This document shows positions 53,833-63,869 of a stretch of 64,000 nucleotides of DNA, one piece after another. A program made the position numbers and the translations under genes. This stretch comes from Streptomyces europaeiscabiei (GTDB lineage Bacteria; Actinomycetota; Actinomycetes; Streptomycetales; Streptomycetaceae), in contig NZ_CP107841.1 of assembly GCF_036346855.1 (NCBI RefSeq), positions 5,708,001-5,772,000 of the forward strand, in the 5' to 3' direction. Every line of letters begins with the position of its first letter. Position 1 is the stretch's first letter. Below the pieces are notes generated by a model. It was not told the DNA's origin and ran no database searches. It saw only the letters and a list, made by a program, of their open reading frames with translations.

Positions 53833-54243
53833 ATGAACGCGATCGCGGTGATCGGCTTCATCCTGGTGACGGTGATCGGTCTCACGACGGTGATCGGTGT
53901 CGTCAGCAACCGCAGGACGCGCGCGGCACGAGCGGCCGCACGGCGCCGTTCGTCGAACGGACGCGGCGGCGGCAGCGCCCACCGCAGTGCCCACCGCAGC
54001 GGCAGCAGCTCGAGCAGCAGCTCCAGCAACAGTGACAACAGCTGGTGGGTGCTGGGCGCCGCGGGCGTCGGCGACAGCGGGTCGTCCCACTCCTCGTCGG
54101 GCGACGACCGCGGTTCGTCGTCCGGGGGTGGTGGGTCGTCCTGCGGCAGCGGCAGCTCGTCGTCGTGCGGTAGCAGCAGCGGCTCGTCCTGCGGTGGCGG
54201 TTCCTCCTGCGGTGGCGGGGGCGGATGCGGTGGAGGCAGCTGA
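53833..54243 (+). CDS. Small membrane-anchored Gly/Ser/Cys-rich protein (copy 4)
   Basis: A 136-residue protein, the longest member: MNAIAVIGFILVTVIGLTTVIGVV membrane helix, basic linker (RRTRAARAAARRRSS), a Ser/Asn run ending in NSWWVLGAAG, and a tail with five Cys in GGSSCGSG, SSSCGSS, SSCGGGSSCGGGGGCGGGS. A strong terminator follows, closing the cluster. Confidence 0.65.
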   Translation: MNAIAVIGFILVTVIGLTTVIGVVSNRRTRAARAAARRRSSNGRGGGSAHRSAHRSGSSSSSSSSNSDNSWWVLGAAGVGDSGSSHSSSGDDRGSSSGGGGSSCGSGSSSSCGSSSGSSCGGGSSCGGGGGCGGGS

Positions 54244-54268
54244 CACGGGGCAGCCGAGCTCCACGACA

Positions 54269-54306
54269 CGAGCGCCCGCCGGGACGGACTTCCCGGCGGG
54301 CGCTCG
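54269..54306 (+). terminator. Strong hairpin terminator closing the small-protein cluster
   Basis: A perfect 16-base-pair stem CGAGCGCCCGCCGGGA / TCCCGGCGGGCGCTCG with a 6-base loop, 26 bases after the copy 4 stop. Confidence 0.88.
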
Positions 54307-54575
54307 CGTGTGTGATGCCGACCGGACGGGGCAGGCGCCCGAGTAGCCGTGCTCGCGTGCCCGCTGCACGTTCGGGCGGCGCACGGGTGTGACTCCTGTT
54401 CACGCCTGAGTACGCCGGGTGGGCCCGGTTGTCCGGTGGGCGCTTCCCGGGGTTCGCGCGCCCGGCCCGGCGGGCGCGCGGGGAGCGCGTTGACCGACGG
54501 AGCGTACGCCTGGTTGAACAGTTGAGCTGGGCAGCCCTCGGGGGGATGGAAACCGCGTCAAGTTGGGTAAAAACG

Positions 54576-54592
54576 CTGTGGCGGCGCCACAG
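54576..54592. promoter_or_regulatory. Perfect palindrome, candidate operator
   Basis: CTGTGGC-GGC-GCCACAG between an A-rich run (GGGTAAAAACG) and CCTATAAATCG, a promoter-like setting about 190 bases before the DUF2617-like gene. Confidence 0.4.
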
Positions 54593-54779
54593 TTCATGAT
54601 TCCCTATAAATCGCCAACGCAGCCCCCGGACGTCCCTCCCGGCAGGCCTGACGCGGCTGACCGGACCGACTGGGACGTCGTCCTCACCCGACCTGGCTGA
54701 CCGGGCCACGATTCCCGGTGCCGACCGGGGTGCGCCGGACCCACACCTCTTCTCTTTTGCGTCGCTGCGGAGCCGACCC

Positions 54780-55301
54780 ATGCTCACGACCCTGAACACC
54801 GCCTACACCGACACGCGCGCGGCAGACCTCGCCTGGGCCCTGGGGCGGGAACCGCTGCCCGCGCTCGCCACGCTCGATCTCGAACTCGCCGGTGCGAAGC
54901 TGCAGTTGCGACTGCTCGGCGCGTCCCACCAGGTACTCCTTGAGGAGGAGCAGGGCAGCCACTGTTCGGAGACGGTCGCCTGCATCCCGGGGTCCAGCAC
55001 GCCCCTCCCGCTCGGTGTGGCCAAACGTGTGGGCGACTGGGAGTACGAGTTCGCCGCCCGCGTCGAGGTGCTGTCACCGGGTTCCTTCGCCGGCCGCGCC
55101 CAGGAGCTTCTGGCCCTCGTCTCCGACCATCCCCACGGCCTGGCAGGCGTCTTCCCCGGCAGCCCGCACGCCTTCACGGCGATGCTCGCGCAGAGACACG
55201 AGGGTCAGGTCCACTGGCGTACGTGGCACGCGTATCCCCAGGACGGGCAACTGGTCGCGACGAGAACGAGGGTTGGGGTCAGGGTGTCGGTGACGCTGTG
55301 A
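54780..55301 (+). CDS. DUF2617-like protein
   Basis: A 173-residue soluble protein, MLTTLNTAYTDTRAADLAWALG, with LDLELAGAKLQLRLLGASHQVLLEE, SETVACIPGSSTPLPLGVAKRVGDWEYEFAARVEVLSPGSFAGRAQELLALVSDHPHGLAGVFPGSPHAFTAMLAQ and WRTWHAYPQDGQLVATRTRV. This is typical of the actinobacterial DUF2617 family. The ATG at 54780 has GGAG ten bases upstream. Function unknown. It is often found next to a spermidine synthase-like gene, as here. Confidence 0.78.
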   Translation: MLTTLNTAYTDTRAADLAWALGREPLPALATLDLELAGAKLQLRLLGASHQVLLEEEQGSHCSETVACIPGSSTPLPLGVAKRVGDWEYEFAARVEVLSPGSFAGRAQELLALVSDHPHGLAGVFPGSPHAFTAMLAQRHEGQVHWRTWHAYPQDGQLVATRTRVGVRVSVTL

Positions 55302-55652
55302 GTGGGGGTGCGTCGGGGTGGGCGGGACGAGTGGTGGGGTGGCTGTGACGGGTGGTCGGGTGCGGGCCCGGTGGGGCTGGTCGCGCAGTTCCCCGCGGGC
55401 CTGAAAGACCAGGCCCCGCGGGCCTGAAAGACCAGGCCCTGCGTGCCTGAAAGGCCAAGCCCTGCGTGCCTGAAAGGCCAAGCCCTGCGAGCCTGGCAGA
55501 CGACGGCCCTACGGGCCTGAAAGCACGGGGCGCAGCCCCTGCCTTTCAGGGGCGCGGGGAACTGCGCGACCAGCCCCCACGCACCCGCACCCGCCAACGC
55601 ACCCGAACCCCCGAGCGATTAGGCACCCGGCGAAGCGTCGCAGACCACCCGT
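55302..55652. other. Intergenic region with REP-like element
   Basis: Holds the inverted element at 55373-55577 and a G-rich lead-in. No gene seen. Confidence 0.55.
55373..55577. repeat. Streptomyces-type intergenic inverted element with 23-base tandem core
   Basis: Perfect 25-base inverted arms at 55373-55397 and 55553-55577 (core TCGCGCAGTTCCCCGCG). Between them, 55395-55530 holds five to six imperfect 23-base units (GCGTGCCTGAAAGGCCAAGCC type). The same arm sequence recurs at 63792-63865, so it is a dispersed repeat of this genome. Confidence 0.85.
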
Positions 55653-57332
55653 GTGGGTGACCCAGCGGAGCGCGACCGTGACGGTAGCGTGCCAGGAGTG
55701 ATCGAGCCGCACGCCCCCGCACCCCCCGGCGCCCCTCCCCCCTGGCGCGGCCACGGAGGCCCCGGTGCCCAGGCTTGGTTACCGGTCCGCCCGGGAGTCG
55801 GCCGCTTCCTCGTTCTCGCCGGCGTCTTCGTCTGCGCCGCCTGCGGACTCGTGTACGAACTGGAACTCGTCGCCCTCGCCTCGTACTTGATCGGCGACTC
55901 CGTCACCCAGGCCTCCGTGGTCCTCTCGGTCATGGTCTTCGCCATGGGGATCGGCTCCCTCGCAGCCAAACGCCTGCGCCCCCGCGCGGCCCTCGGCTTC
56001 GGCGCCATCGAGGCCGCCCTCGCCCTCGTCGGTGGCTGCAGCGCCCTGGTGCTGTACGCGGCGTTCGCCTGGACCGGCGACTGGGGCGGCATGTGGGCGA
56101 GCGGCTCCCGCTACCTCCTCGTCGCGTTCTCCCTGGCCATCGGCCTGCTCATCGGCGCCGAGGTCCCGCTGCTGATGGAGCTGATCCAGCGCATCCGCCG
56201 CCAGGACGCGGTCGGCGCGGTCGCCGACCTGTTCGCGGCCGACTACGTGGGCGCGCTGGTCGGCGGCCTGGCCTTCCCCTTCCTCCTCCTGCCCTGGCTC
56301 GGCCAGCTCACCGGCGCCCTGCTCACCGGCACGGTCAACGTCCTGGTCGGTGGCGCCCTCGTCCTCGGCCTGTTCCGCCACGACATGACCCGCCGGGCCC
56401 GCCGGCTGCTCCTGGCCACCAACCTCGCCGTTCTCGGTCTCCTCGCCACCGCCGCCGTACACGTCGACGACTTCGAGCGCGCCGCCCGGCGGGCGGTGTA
56501 CGGCAAGGACGTACGGGTCGCGTTGCAGACCGGCGTCCAGGAGGTCGTCCTCACCGGCGGCAGGGACGGCCGCCCGCTCTCCCTCTTCCTCGACGGCCGC
56601 CTGCGCATCAGCGGCCGCGACGAACACCGCTACCACCGGGCCCTCGTCCACCCCGCCATGAACGCGGGCCCCCATGCCCGCGTCCTCGTCCTCGGCGGCG
56701 GTGACGGCCTCGCCGCCCGCGAAGTGCTCCGCCACGACGACGTACGCCGGGTGGACGTCGTCGAACTCGACGCGGGCGTGGTGCGTCTGGCCCGCACGGA
56801 CCCCGCCCTCTCCGCCCTCAACGACCACGCCTACGCCAACGACCGCGTCCGCGTCTTCACGGAGGACTCCTTCGCCTGGCTGCGCGGCGTCCGCCCGACG
56901 GAGCCGTACGACGTCGTGATCTCGGACCTTCCCGACCCCGGCATCACGGCGAGCACCAAGCTCTACTCGCAGGAGTTCTACGGCCTGGCCCGTGAGGTCC
57001 TGGCCCCCGACGGCCGCATGGTGGTGCACGCGGGCCCGGTGTCGTCCCGGCGGCAGGTCTTCTGGACGGTCGACGCCACCGTCCGCGCCACCGGGCTGCA
57101 CACCACGCCGTACCGGGTCACCGCCGTCGCCCCCGGCTTCGTCACCCGCCCCGACCGCACGGCCCACACCTCCCGCGCCCCCCACGACTGGGGCTTCGTC
57201 CTGGCGACCCGGCCCGACGTCGGCCGACGCCCACCACCGGACCTCGGTACCGGGGCCACGCGCCTCGACGCCGCCGACCGCGTGCGGGGCCTGCAGCCGT
57301 CGACGCTGGTGCACCCGAGGTACACCGGCTGA
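55653..57332 (+). CDS. Membrane-fused spermidine synthase-like protein
   Basis: A 559-residue protein. Seven or so membrane helices (about 50-270, for example [28 protein letters not shown] and [25 protein letters not shown]) are followed by a polyamine-aminopropyltransferase-like domain with [64 protein letters not shown] and [22 protein letters not shown]. This fusion is common in actinobacteria, and its true substrate is unsettled. The start could be GTG 55653, 55689 or 55698; none has a strong ribosome site. Confidence 0.85.
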   Translation: MGDPAERDRDGSVPGVIEPHAPAPPGAPPPWRGHGGPGAQAWLPVRPGVGRFLVLAGVFVCAACGLVYELELVALASYLIGDSVTQASVVLSVMVFAMGIGSLAAKRLRPRAALGFGAIEAALALVGGCSALVLYAAFAWTGDWGGMWASGSRYLLVAFSLAIGLLIGAEVPLLMELIQRIRRQDAVGAVADLFAADYVGALVGGLAFPFLLLPWLGQLTGALLTGTVNVLVGGALVLGLFRHDMTRRARRLLLATNLAVLGLLATAAVHVDDFERAARRAVYGKDVRVALQTGVQEVVLTGGRDGRPLSLFLDGRLRISGRDEHRYHRALVHPAMNAGPHARVLVLGGGDGLAAREVLRHDDVRRVDVVELDAGVVRLARTDPALSALNDHAYANDRVRVFTEDSFAWLRGVRPTEPYDVVISDLPDPGITASTKLYSQEFYGLAREVLAPDGRMVVHAGPVSSRRQVFWTVDATVRATGLHTTPYRVTAVAPGFVTRPDRTAHTSRAPHDWGFVLATRPDVGRRPPPDLGTGATRLDAADRVRGLQPSTLVHPRYTG

Positions 57333-57351
57333 GCCGTGCGGGGCGTGTGGG

Positions 57352-57387
57352 CCGCGTGGGGAGCATGGGCCGTGTGGGGAGCATGGG
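57352..57387. repeat. 18-base tandem repeat, two copies
   Basis: CCGCGTGGGGAGCATGGG and CCGTGTGGGGAGCATGGG in tandem in the short gap after the spermidine synthase-like gene. Confidence 0.6.
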
Positions 57388-57547
57388 CCGCATGGAGCGG
57401 CATGAGTCAGATGAATCCGCGAGGTGCGTGCGATGAGTGCGATGAGTGAGGGGTGTGCGGGCCGCTTGGGGCCGCGTGGGGCGGAATACGAGCAATAACG
57501 CGTATGTACGGGTGCGGTGCGGTGCCACCTGGGTAGGCTCGGTTTCC

Positions 57548-58510
57548 ATGGAGCATGAGGTGTTCGTTCCGGTTCCCGTCGGCCGCCTCCGGGAGGCGCT
57601 GTCCGATCCCGAGCGGGTGGCCCGAGCGGTCCCCGGGCTCCAGCAGGACGTGGGCACCCCGCCCGTCGCCGGCCGCGTGAAGGTACGCGTCGCCGGCCAC
57701 ACCATCACCTACCGCGGCACCCTCCGCGTCACCGCCCAGGACGACGGCTCCTACGCCGTGGAGGGCGACGCCACCGAGGCCCGCGGCAGCGGCGCCGTGA
57801 AACTCACCCTCACCCTCCGCCTCACCCCGGCCACCGAGGGCACCACCCTCATCTGCACCGGCACAGCCACCGCCGACGGCCGCATCACCGAACTCCCGGC
57901 CGACTCGGTGTCCTCGGCGGTGACGCGGCTGCTGGGGCGGTTCGCGGAGAACTTGGGGAAGGCGGCCGAGACCGAGCCGAAGCCCACGGTCGGATCCGAG
58001 GCTCCGGGATCCGAGGCTCCGGGATCCGACGCTCCCGGATCCGAGGCTCCGGGATCCGACGCCCTCGGATCCGAAGCCCCCGAAGCCGAGGGCGCCTCTG
58101 ACGTCGGCGTGGCCTCCGAAAGCGCTGAATCCCCCGAAGCCGCTGAGGAGCAAGGTGAAGCCGCTGACGAGCAAGGTCGGGATGAGGGAGAGCCCCCGGC
58201 CCCCGTCGAGGACGAGCCGCCCGCCTCCGTCTTCGAGGCCGAGGTCCCGCCGTCGGCGCTGGACCCCTTCGCCGAGGAGGACTTCGTCGCCGGGGGCGAG
58301 CCGCCGGCGGAGGCCGCGCACGCCCGCCGGACGATGATCGGCCGTAGCGCGGAGGAGGTCGACCACGCACCGCCGCGCGGCCGGTACGCCCCGGTCCCGG
58401 CGCCCGAACCCGTCTCCGCGAGCGCCACCCTCCGCTGGGCGGCCCCCGCAGCCGCCCTCGCCGTCGCCTCCGCCATCATCGTGACCCGCGCCCTCCGCAA
58501 ACGCCGCTGA
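57548..58510 (+). CDS. SRPBCC-family (CoxG-like) membrane-anchored protein
   Basis: A 320-residue protein. Residues 1-145 are a SRPBCC/CoxG lipid-binding-type domain: MEHEVFVPVPVGRLREALSDPERVARAVPGLQ, VKVRVAGHTITYRGTLRVTAQDDGSYAVEGDATEARGSGAVKLTLTLRL and TELPADSVSSAVTRLLGRFAENLG. A long acidic Glu/Pro/Ala linker with GSEAP repeats follows (about 150-280). A single C-terminal membrane helix (LRWAAPAAALAVASAIIVTRAL) with a basic end makes it a tail-anchored protein facing the cytosol. CoxG proteins recruit CO dehydrogenase to the membrane; no such enzyme genes are nearby, so the partner is unknown. Confidence 0.82.
   Translation: MEHEVFVPVPVGRLREALSDPERVARAVPGLQQDVGTPPVAGRVKVRVAGHTITYRGTLRVTAQDDGSYAVEGDATEARGSGAVKLTLTLRLTPATEGTTLICTGTATADGRITELPADSVSSAVTRLLGRFAENLGKAAETEPKPTVGSEAPGSEAPGSDAPGSEAPGSDALGSEAPEAEGASDVGVASESAESPEAAEEQGEAADEQGRDEGEPPAPVEDEPPASVFEAEVPPSALDPFAEEDFVAGGEPPAEAAHARRTMIGRSAEEVDHAPPRGRYAPVPAPEPVSASATLRWAAPAAALAVASAIIVTRALRKRR
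57992..58081 (+). repeat. 15-base in-frame repeats, six copies
   Basis: Units of the form GGATCCGAGGCTCCG encoding Gly-Ser-Glu-Ala-Pro, in the linker of the SRPBCC protein. The first two are identical and later ones diverge. Confidence 0.85.
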
Positions 58511-58724
58511 CGCACCGCCCGCGGGCGGTGCGCCGCCGTACGGACCAGGCAGGTCATCGAACTCGACGACGCCGCAGCATGGAGGAGAAGGACCCACACA
58601 GCCGTGCGGCCGGCACGCCCCGCCCCTGGCCCGCCTCCACCGACTTCGCTCTCCGCTGTGCCGTCCCCTCGCGGGAAGCGTGGTCCGGCAACTCCTCGGT
58701 GGGGTGGGCCAGTAGGGTCGAGGG

Positions 58725-59549
58725 GTGAGTAGCGAAGAGATCACGTTGGCCGCGGGTGACGCGGAGGTGGTGCTGGCACCGGGGAACGGTGGCCGGGTGG
58801 CGGGCCTGGCTGTCGGTGGGGTCCAACTGCTGCGGCAGGGCGAGCGGTTCGGCTGCTTCCCGATGGTGCCGTGGTGTGGACGGATCCGCGACGGACGGTT
58901 CCGCGACGGCGGCAGCGTGCAGCAGATGCCCCTCAACGCCCCGCCCCACGCCATCCACGGCACGACCCGCGAGGGAGCCTGGCGCGTCGCGAGCCACGGC
59001 GGCACCGAGGCCGTCCTCACCTACGACCTCGTCGAGCCCTGGCCCTACCCCGGCCGCGTCACCCAGGTGGTCACCCTCACCCCGGACGCCCTCACCCTCA
59101 CCATGTCCGTGGAGGCACACGACTCCTCCTTCCCGGCCCAGATCGGCTGGCACCCCTGGTTCAACCGGAGCCTGGCCGACGGCGGCGAGGACGTACGGAT
59201 CGACTTCACGCCCGCCTGGCAGGAGGAGCGCGGCGCGGACCACCTCCCCACCGGCAACCGCCTCGACCCCGCGCCCGGCCCCTGGGACGACTGCTTCGGC
59301 ATGCCCGGTGGCGTCGACGTCACCCTCACCTGGCCGGAACGGCTGGAGCTGAAGGTCGCCTCTCGCGAGGAGTGGGTGGTGCTCTACGACGAGCAGGCGG
59401 AGGCCGTCTGCGTCGAGCCGCAGACCGGCCCGCCGAACGGCCTCAACACCCACCCCCGCCTGGTCACCCCCATCGACCCCCTCGAAGCCACGACGACCTG
59501 GACCTGGCGGCGCCTGGAGAAGGACAGCTCTCAGGAGGACAGCCGGTAA
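58725..59549 (+). CDS. Aldose 1-epimerase family protein
   Basis: A 274-residue beta-sandwich epimerase. Catalytic-type residues appear in NAPPHAIHGTTRE (His), IGWHPWFNRS (His) and AVCVEPQTGPPNGLN (Glu base). It interconverts alpha and beta anomers of a hexose. The GTG at 58725 has GAGGG five bases upstream. It lies 32 bases before pyrE and may be co-transcribed with it. Confidence 0.88.
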   Translation: MSSEEITLAAGDAEVVLAPGNGGRVAGLAVGGVQLLRQGERFGCFPMVPWCGRIRDGRFRDGGSVQQMPLNAPPHAIHGTTREGAWRVASHGGTEAVLTYDLVEPWPYPGRVTQVVTLTPDALTLTMSVEAHDSSFPAQIGWHPWFNRSLADGGEDVRIDFTPAWQEERGADHLPTGNRLDPAPGPWDDCFGMPGGVDVTLTWPERLELKVASREEWVVLYDEQAEAVCVEPQTGPPNGLNTHPRLVTPIDPLEATTTWTWRRLEKDSSQEDSR

Positions 59550-59581
59550 GGGGACATTAGGGGCCCTTTAAGCTGGCTGCC

Positions 59582-60136
59582 ATGACTGACGTGGACGTAC
59601 GTGGATCTTTGCTGCAGCAGATCAAGGACAAGGCCGTGGTGCACGGCAAGGTGACCCTGTCGTCGGGTCTGGAGGCGGACTACTACGTCGACCTGCGCCG
59701 CGTCACCCTCGACGGCGAGGCCGCCCCGCTGGTCGGGCAGGTGCTGCTCGACCTGACCGCCGACCTCGACTTCGACGCGGTCGGCGGTCTCACGATGGGC
59801 GCCGACCCGGTCGCCGGCGCCATGCTGCACGCCGCCGCCGCGCGAGGCCGCAGGCTGGACGCCTTCGTCGTCCGCAAGGCGGCCAAGGCGCACGGACTTC
59901 AGCGGCAGGTCGAAGGTCCGGAGATCGCGGGCCGCCGCGTACTCGTCGTCGAGGACACCTCCACCACCGGCGGCTCCCCGCTGACCGCCGTCGAGGCCGT
60001 GCGCGCGGCAGGTGCCGAGGTCGTCGCCGTCGCCACCATCGTCGACCGGGCGACCGGCGCCGCCGAGAAGATCGAGCAGGGCGCCGGGGTCCCGTACCGC
60101 TTCGCGTTCTCCAAGGACGAACTGGGCCTCGACTGA
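59582..60136 (+). CDS. pyrE: Orotate phosphoribosyltransferase
   Basis: A 184-residue enzyme joining orotate and PRPP to make OMP in pyrimidine synthesis. It shows the PRPP-binding motif VLVVEDTSTTGGSPLTAVEAV, KVTLSSGLEADYYVDLRRVTL, GGLTMGADPVAGAML and FVVRKAAKAHGLQRQVEGP. The length is typical. The ribosome site before the ATG is weak, which fits coupling to the upstream epimerase gene. Confidence 0.95.
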   Translation: MTDVDVRGSLLQQIKDKAVVHGKVTLSSGLEADYYVDLRRVTLDGEAAPLVGQVLLDLTADLDFDAVGGLTMGADPVAGAMLHAAAARGRRLDAFVVRKAAKAHGLQRQVEGPEIAGRRVLVVEDTSTTGGSPLTAVEAVRAAGAEVVAVATIVDRATGAAEKIEQGAGVPYRFAFSKDELGLD

Positions 60137-60322
60137 GCGCGTCGTGCCTCGATTGAGGCCCATCCGCGGATAAGAACACCAAGGTCAGGGGTTACCGAAC
60201 AGTTCTGGACACCCTGGCCGGAGCATCGGGTCCCGTCTGGAAGGATGGGGCCGACGATGACGTCGCAACCCTAGGTCAGGGCTCGTAAGCACAACGCCAC
60301 CCGCACATACAAGGAGCGGACC

Positions 60323-61345
<1,023 letters not shown>

Positions 61346-61418
61346 CCGACCCGGGACGGCCCCGCCGCCCGGTCCGGTGCACCCCGCCGCCCGGTCCGGT
61401 GCGCCCCGGCGACATCAC

Positions 61419-61460
61419 CACGACTGCCCGCAGCCGCACATGCGACTGCGGGCAGTCGTG
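61419..61460 (+). terminator. Strong hairpin terminator of fba
   Basis: A perfect 15-base-pair stem CACGACTGCCCGCAG / CTGCGGGCAGTCGTG with an inner CGCA/TGCG pair in the loop, 73 bases after the fba stop. Confidence 0.88.
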
Positions 61461-62258
61461 TGGAGGGGTTGGAACTGTTTGCCAAGGAGTGCGCACAAGG
61501 TCGAGTTGGCTCGGTCGTGTGATCGTCCGTTTGCGGGCTTGCGGGCTTGCGGGCTTGCGGGCTTGCGGGCTTGCGGGCTTGCGGGCTTGCGGGCTTGCGG
61601 GCTTGCGGGCTTGCGGGCTTGCGGGCCGGGCGGGCGTGCGGGCTTGCGGTGCCCTGGGCCGTTCGGGCTAACGTGATCGTGCGACCTGGTACACCGGGTG
61701 CGGCGTCAGCGTGCGGGGCCCCTGCTCCACCAGAGGATGGTTCAGGGCCTCCCCGTCGCCTCTGGCCGTATCCACTTGGCCAGGTCGCGCAGGGAACTGG
61801 CCTCCCGGGCCCGGGCCACGCACAGGATGCGTGTCGCCGCCCCGGGGTCGAGTACGCCGGGGACCGGCTCGCCCAGGACCGTTCGGGGCGCGCGGGCGCG
61901 CGGCTGAACTGACTCACCCCCGCTCAGTCCAGAGGAACGGTAGTCCTGTCGGCCGTCCCGGCTGTGGGCGGTTGTGTCGCCGGGGATAGACCCGTCGACT
62001 GTCCCTGCTGCGGGCGGCAGTCGTGCCGCCAGGGGCGGCGCGCGTGGGCGCAACGGCACCCCGTCAGCGCCTGCCGGGTCGCGCGACGACCGCGCCCTCG
62101 CCCGCGCCCCCACTGTCCGCCCGCACCCTCACTGTCCGCGTGCGCCCCCACTGTCCGCCCACGCCCCACCGTCCGGCCTCACGGCCAGGGCAACGGGCCG
62201 CTCGACGGCTCACCCGCACACCTGGCCCATTCGCCCCCGTCGCGGGATGATTCCGACC
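61461..62258. other. Gene-poor region between fba and MFS gene
   Basis: Contains the minisatellite at 61531-61626. A minus-strand stretch at about 61742-61900 reads EPVPGVLDPGAATRILCVARAREASSLRDLAKWIRPEA and could be the end of a decayed gene; there is no convincing start. From about 62100 to 62170 are imperfect 20-base CCCACTGTCCGCC repeats. The MFS promoter should lie just before 62259. Confidence 0.5.
61531..61626. repeat. 9-base minisatellite (TTGCGGGCT), about 10.7 copies
   Basis: Perfect tandem TTGCGGGCT units, with a broken copy continuing to about 61650. It is intergenic. Frames across it (RACGLAGL-type on plus, RKPASPQA on minus) do not look like genes. Confidence 0.92.
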
Positions 62259-63731
62259 ATGGCCGACGTACGCCTGGCCTCGCCCCAGGGCAAGTGGATC
62301 CTGCTGACCACGGTGCTCGGCTCCAGCATGGCCATGCTGGACTCGACGGTCGTCAACGTCGCCCTGCCCCGTATCGGCCTCGACCTGGACGCCGACCTCG
62401 CGGCTCTCCAGTGGACCGTCAACGCGTACATGCTCACCCTGGCCGGCCTGATCCTCCTGGGTGGCGCGTTGGGCGACCGTTTCGGCCGCCGCAAGGTGTT
62501 CGTCGTGGGCGTGGTGTGGTTCGCCGCGGCCTCACTCCTCTGCGGCATCGCCCCGAACGGCGGCGTACTGATCGCCGCCCGAGCCCTCCAGGGTGTCGGC
62601 GGTGCCCTCCTCACCCCCGGTTCGCTGGCCCTCATCCAGGCGTCGTTCCACCCCGACGACCGCGCGAGGGCGGTCGGCCTGTGGTCCGGCTTCGGCGGCA
62701 TGGGCGCGGCCGTCGGCCCGTTCCTGGGCGGCTGGTTGGTCGACGGCCCCGGCTGGCGCTGGGTCTTCCTCCTGAACGTTCCCCTGGCCCTCCTCTGCGT
62801 CCCGATCGCCGCCCGCCACGTACCGGAATCCGCGGACGGCCGTAGCCACGACCGCGGCTTCGACGTCCTGGGTGCCGTACTCGGGGCCGCGTCCCTGGCC
62901 TTCATCACGTACGCGCTGATCGAGGCCAGAGCGGGCACGCTCGCGGTCGCGGTCACCGCACTCGCCGGCGTGGCGACGGCCGTGGCTTTCATCCACGTCG
63001 AACGCCACCGCCCCGACCCCATGATGCCGCCGGACATCTTCGCGTCCCGCCAGTTCACGGCGGTCAACATCGTCACCCTGTTCGTGTACGCGGCGTTCAG
63101 CGGCTTCTTCTTCCTCGCCGCGCTCCAGCTCCAGGTGGTCTCCGGCTACTCGGCCCTCGGCGCGGGCACGGCCCTCCTCCCCATCACCGTCCTGATGCTG
63201 CTCCTCTCCGCCCGCGCGGGCGCCCTCGGCGAACGCATCGGCCCCCGCATCCCCCTCACCGTCGGCCCGCTGCTGTGCGCGGCGGGTGTCCTGCTGATGC
63301 TCCGCGTGGGTCCCGACGCCGTGTACGTCACCGACGTCCTTCCCGCGCTCCTGGTCATGGGCCTCGGCATGGTCACCCTCGTGGCCCCCCTGACCGCCAC
63401 CGTCCTCGCCTCCGTCACCACGGACCACGCCGGCCTCGCCAGTGGCATCAACAACGCCGCCGCCCGAGCGGCAGGCCTCCTGGCCGTGGCCGCGCTCCCC
63501 CTGATCGCCGGCATGGGCCCGGAGGCGTACCGCTCACCCATCCAGTTCGACAGCGCCTTCGACACCGCCATGTCCGTTTGCGCCCTCGCCCTCCTCGTCG
63601 CCTCGGCCCTGGCCTTCGCCACGGTCCGCCGCCCCGCGCCCGACTGCCAGCACCCCGAATGCCGCACACACGGCTGCGTGACGGCTCCGCCGCTGGAGGG
63701 GGAGCAACGAGGCGAGGCGGCGAAGGACTAG
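62259..63731 (+). CDS. MFS exporter, DHA2 (EmrB/QacA) family
   Basis: A 490-residue drug:H+ antiporter with about 14 membrane helices. It has the DHA2 opening ILLTTVLGSSMAMLDSTVVNVALPRIG, motif A GGALGDRFGRRKVFVVG, motif C-like ALQGVGGALLTPGSLALIQASF and GLWSGFGGMGAAVGPFLGGWLVDGPGWRWVFLLNVPLAL. The tail (CQHPECRTHGC) has three Cys and two His, an unusual metal-like cluster. The ATG at 62259 is preferred over 62247 for ribosome-site spacing. The substrate is unknown. Confidence 0.92.
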   Translation: MADVRLASPQGKWILLTTVLGSSMAMLDSTVVNVALPRIGLDLDADLAALQWTVNAYMLTLAGLILLGGALGDRFGRRKVFVVGVVWFAAASLLCGIAPNGGVLIAARALQGVGGALLTPGSLALIQASFHPDDRARAVGLWSGFGGMGAAVGPFLGGWLVDGPGWRWVFLLNVPLALLCVPIAARHVPESADGRSHDRGFDVLGAVLGAASLAFITYALIEARAGTLAVAVTALAGVATAVAFIHVERHRPDPMMPPDIFASRQFTAVNIVTLFVYAAFSGFFFLAALQLQVVSGYSALGAGTALLPITVLMLLLSARAGALGERIGPRIPLTVGPLLCAAGVLLMLRVGPDAVYVTDVLPALLVMGLGMVTLVAPLTATVLASVTTDHAGLASGINNAAARAAGLLAVAALPLIAGMGPEAYRSPIQFDSAFDTAMSVCALALLVASALAFATVRRPAPDCQHPECRTHGCVTAPPLEGEQRGEAAKD

Positions 63732-63791
63732 CCGGCCCCGAGAGCGTGCCGGACCGGGGCCGGAATTCGGGTGCGGGTCGTGCGTGGCCGG

Positions 63792-63865
63792 TCGCGCAGT
63801 TCCCCGCGCCCCTTGACGGAATGGGGCGAGCTCCGCGCGTCCCAGAGGCGCGGGGAACTGCGCGA
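63792..63865. repeat. Dispersed inverted element, second copy
   Basis: 17-base arms TCGCGCAGTTCCCCGCG (63792-63808) and its complement (63849-63865), about 60 bases past the MFS stop. The same arms occur in the element at 55373-55577. It may also act as a terminator. Confidence 0.8.
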
Positions 63866-63869
63866 GCAC

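Larger units (their letters stand above)
54244..54779. other. Intergenic region, 536 bases
   Basis: Contains the terminator at 54269-54306, an AT-richer block at 54520-54625 with the palindrome at 54576-54592, and the leader of the DUF2617-like gene. No coding signal. Confidence 0.5.
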
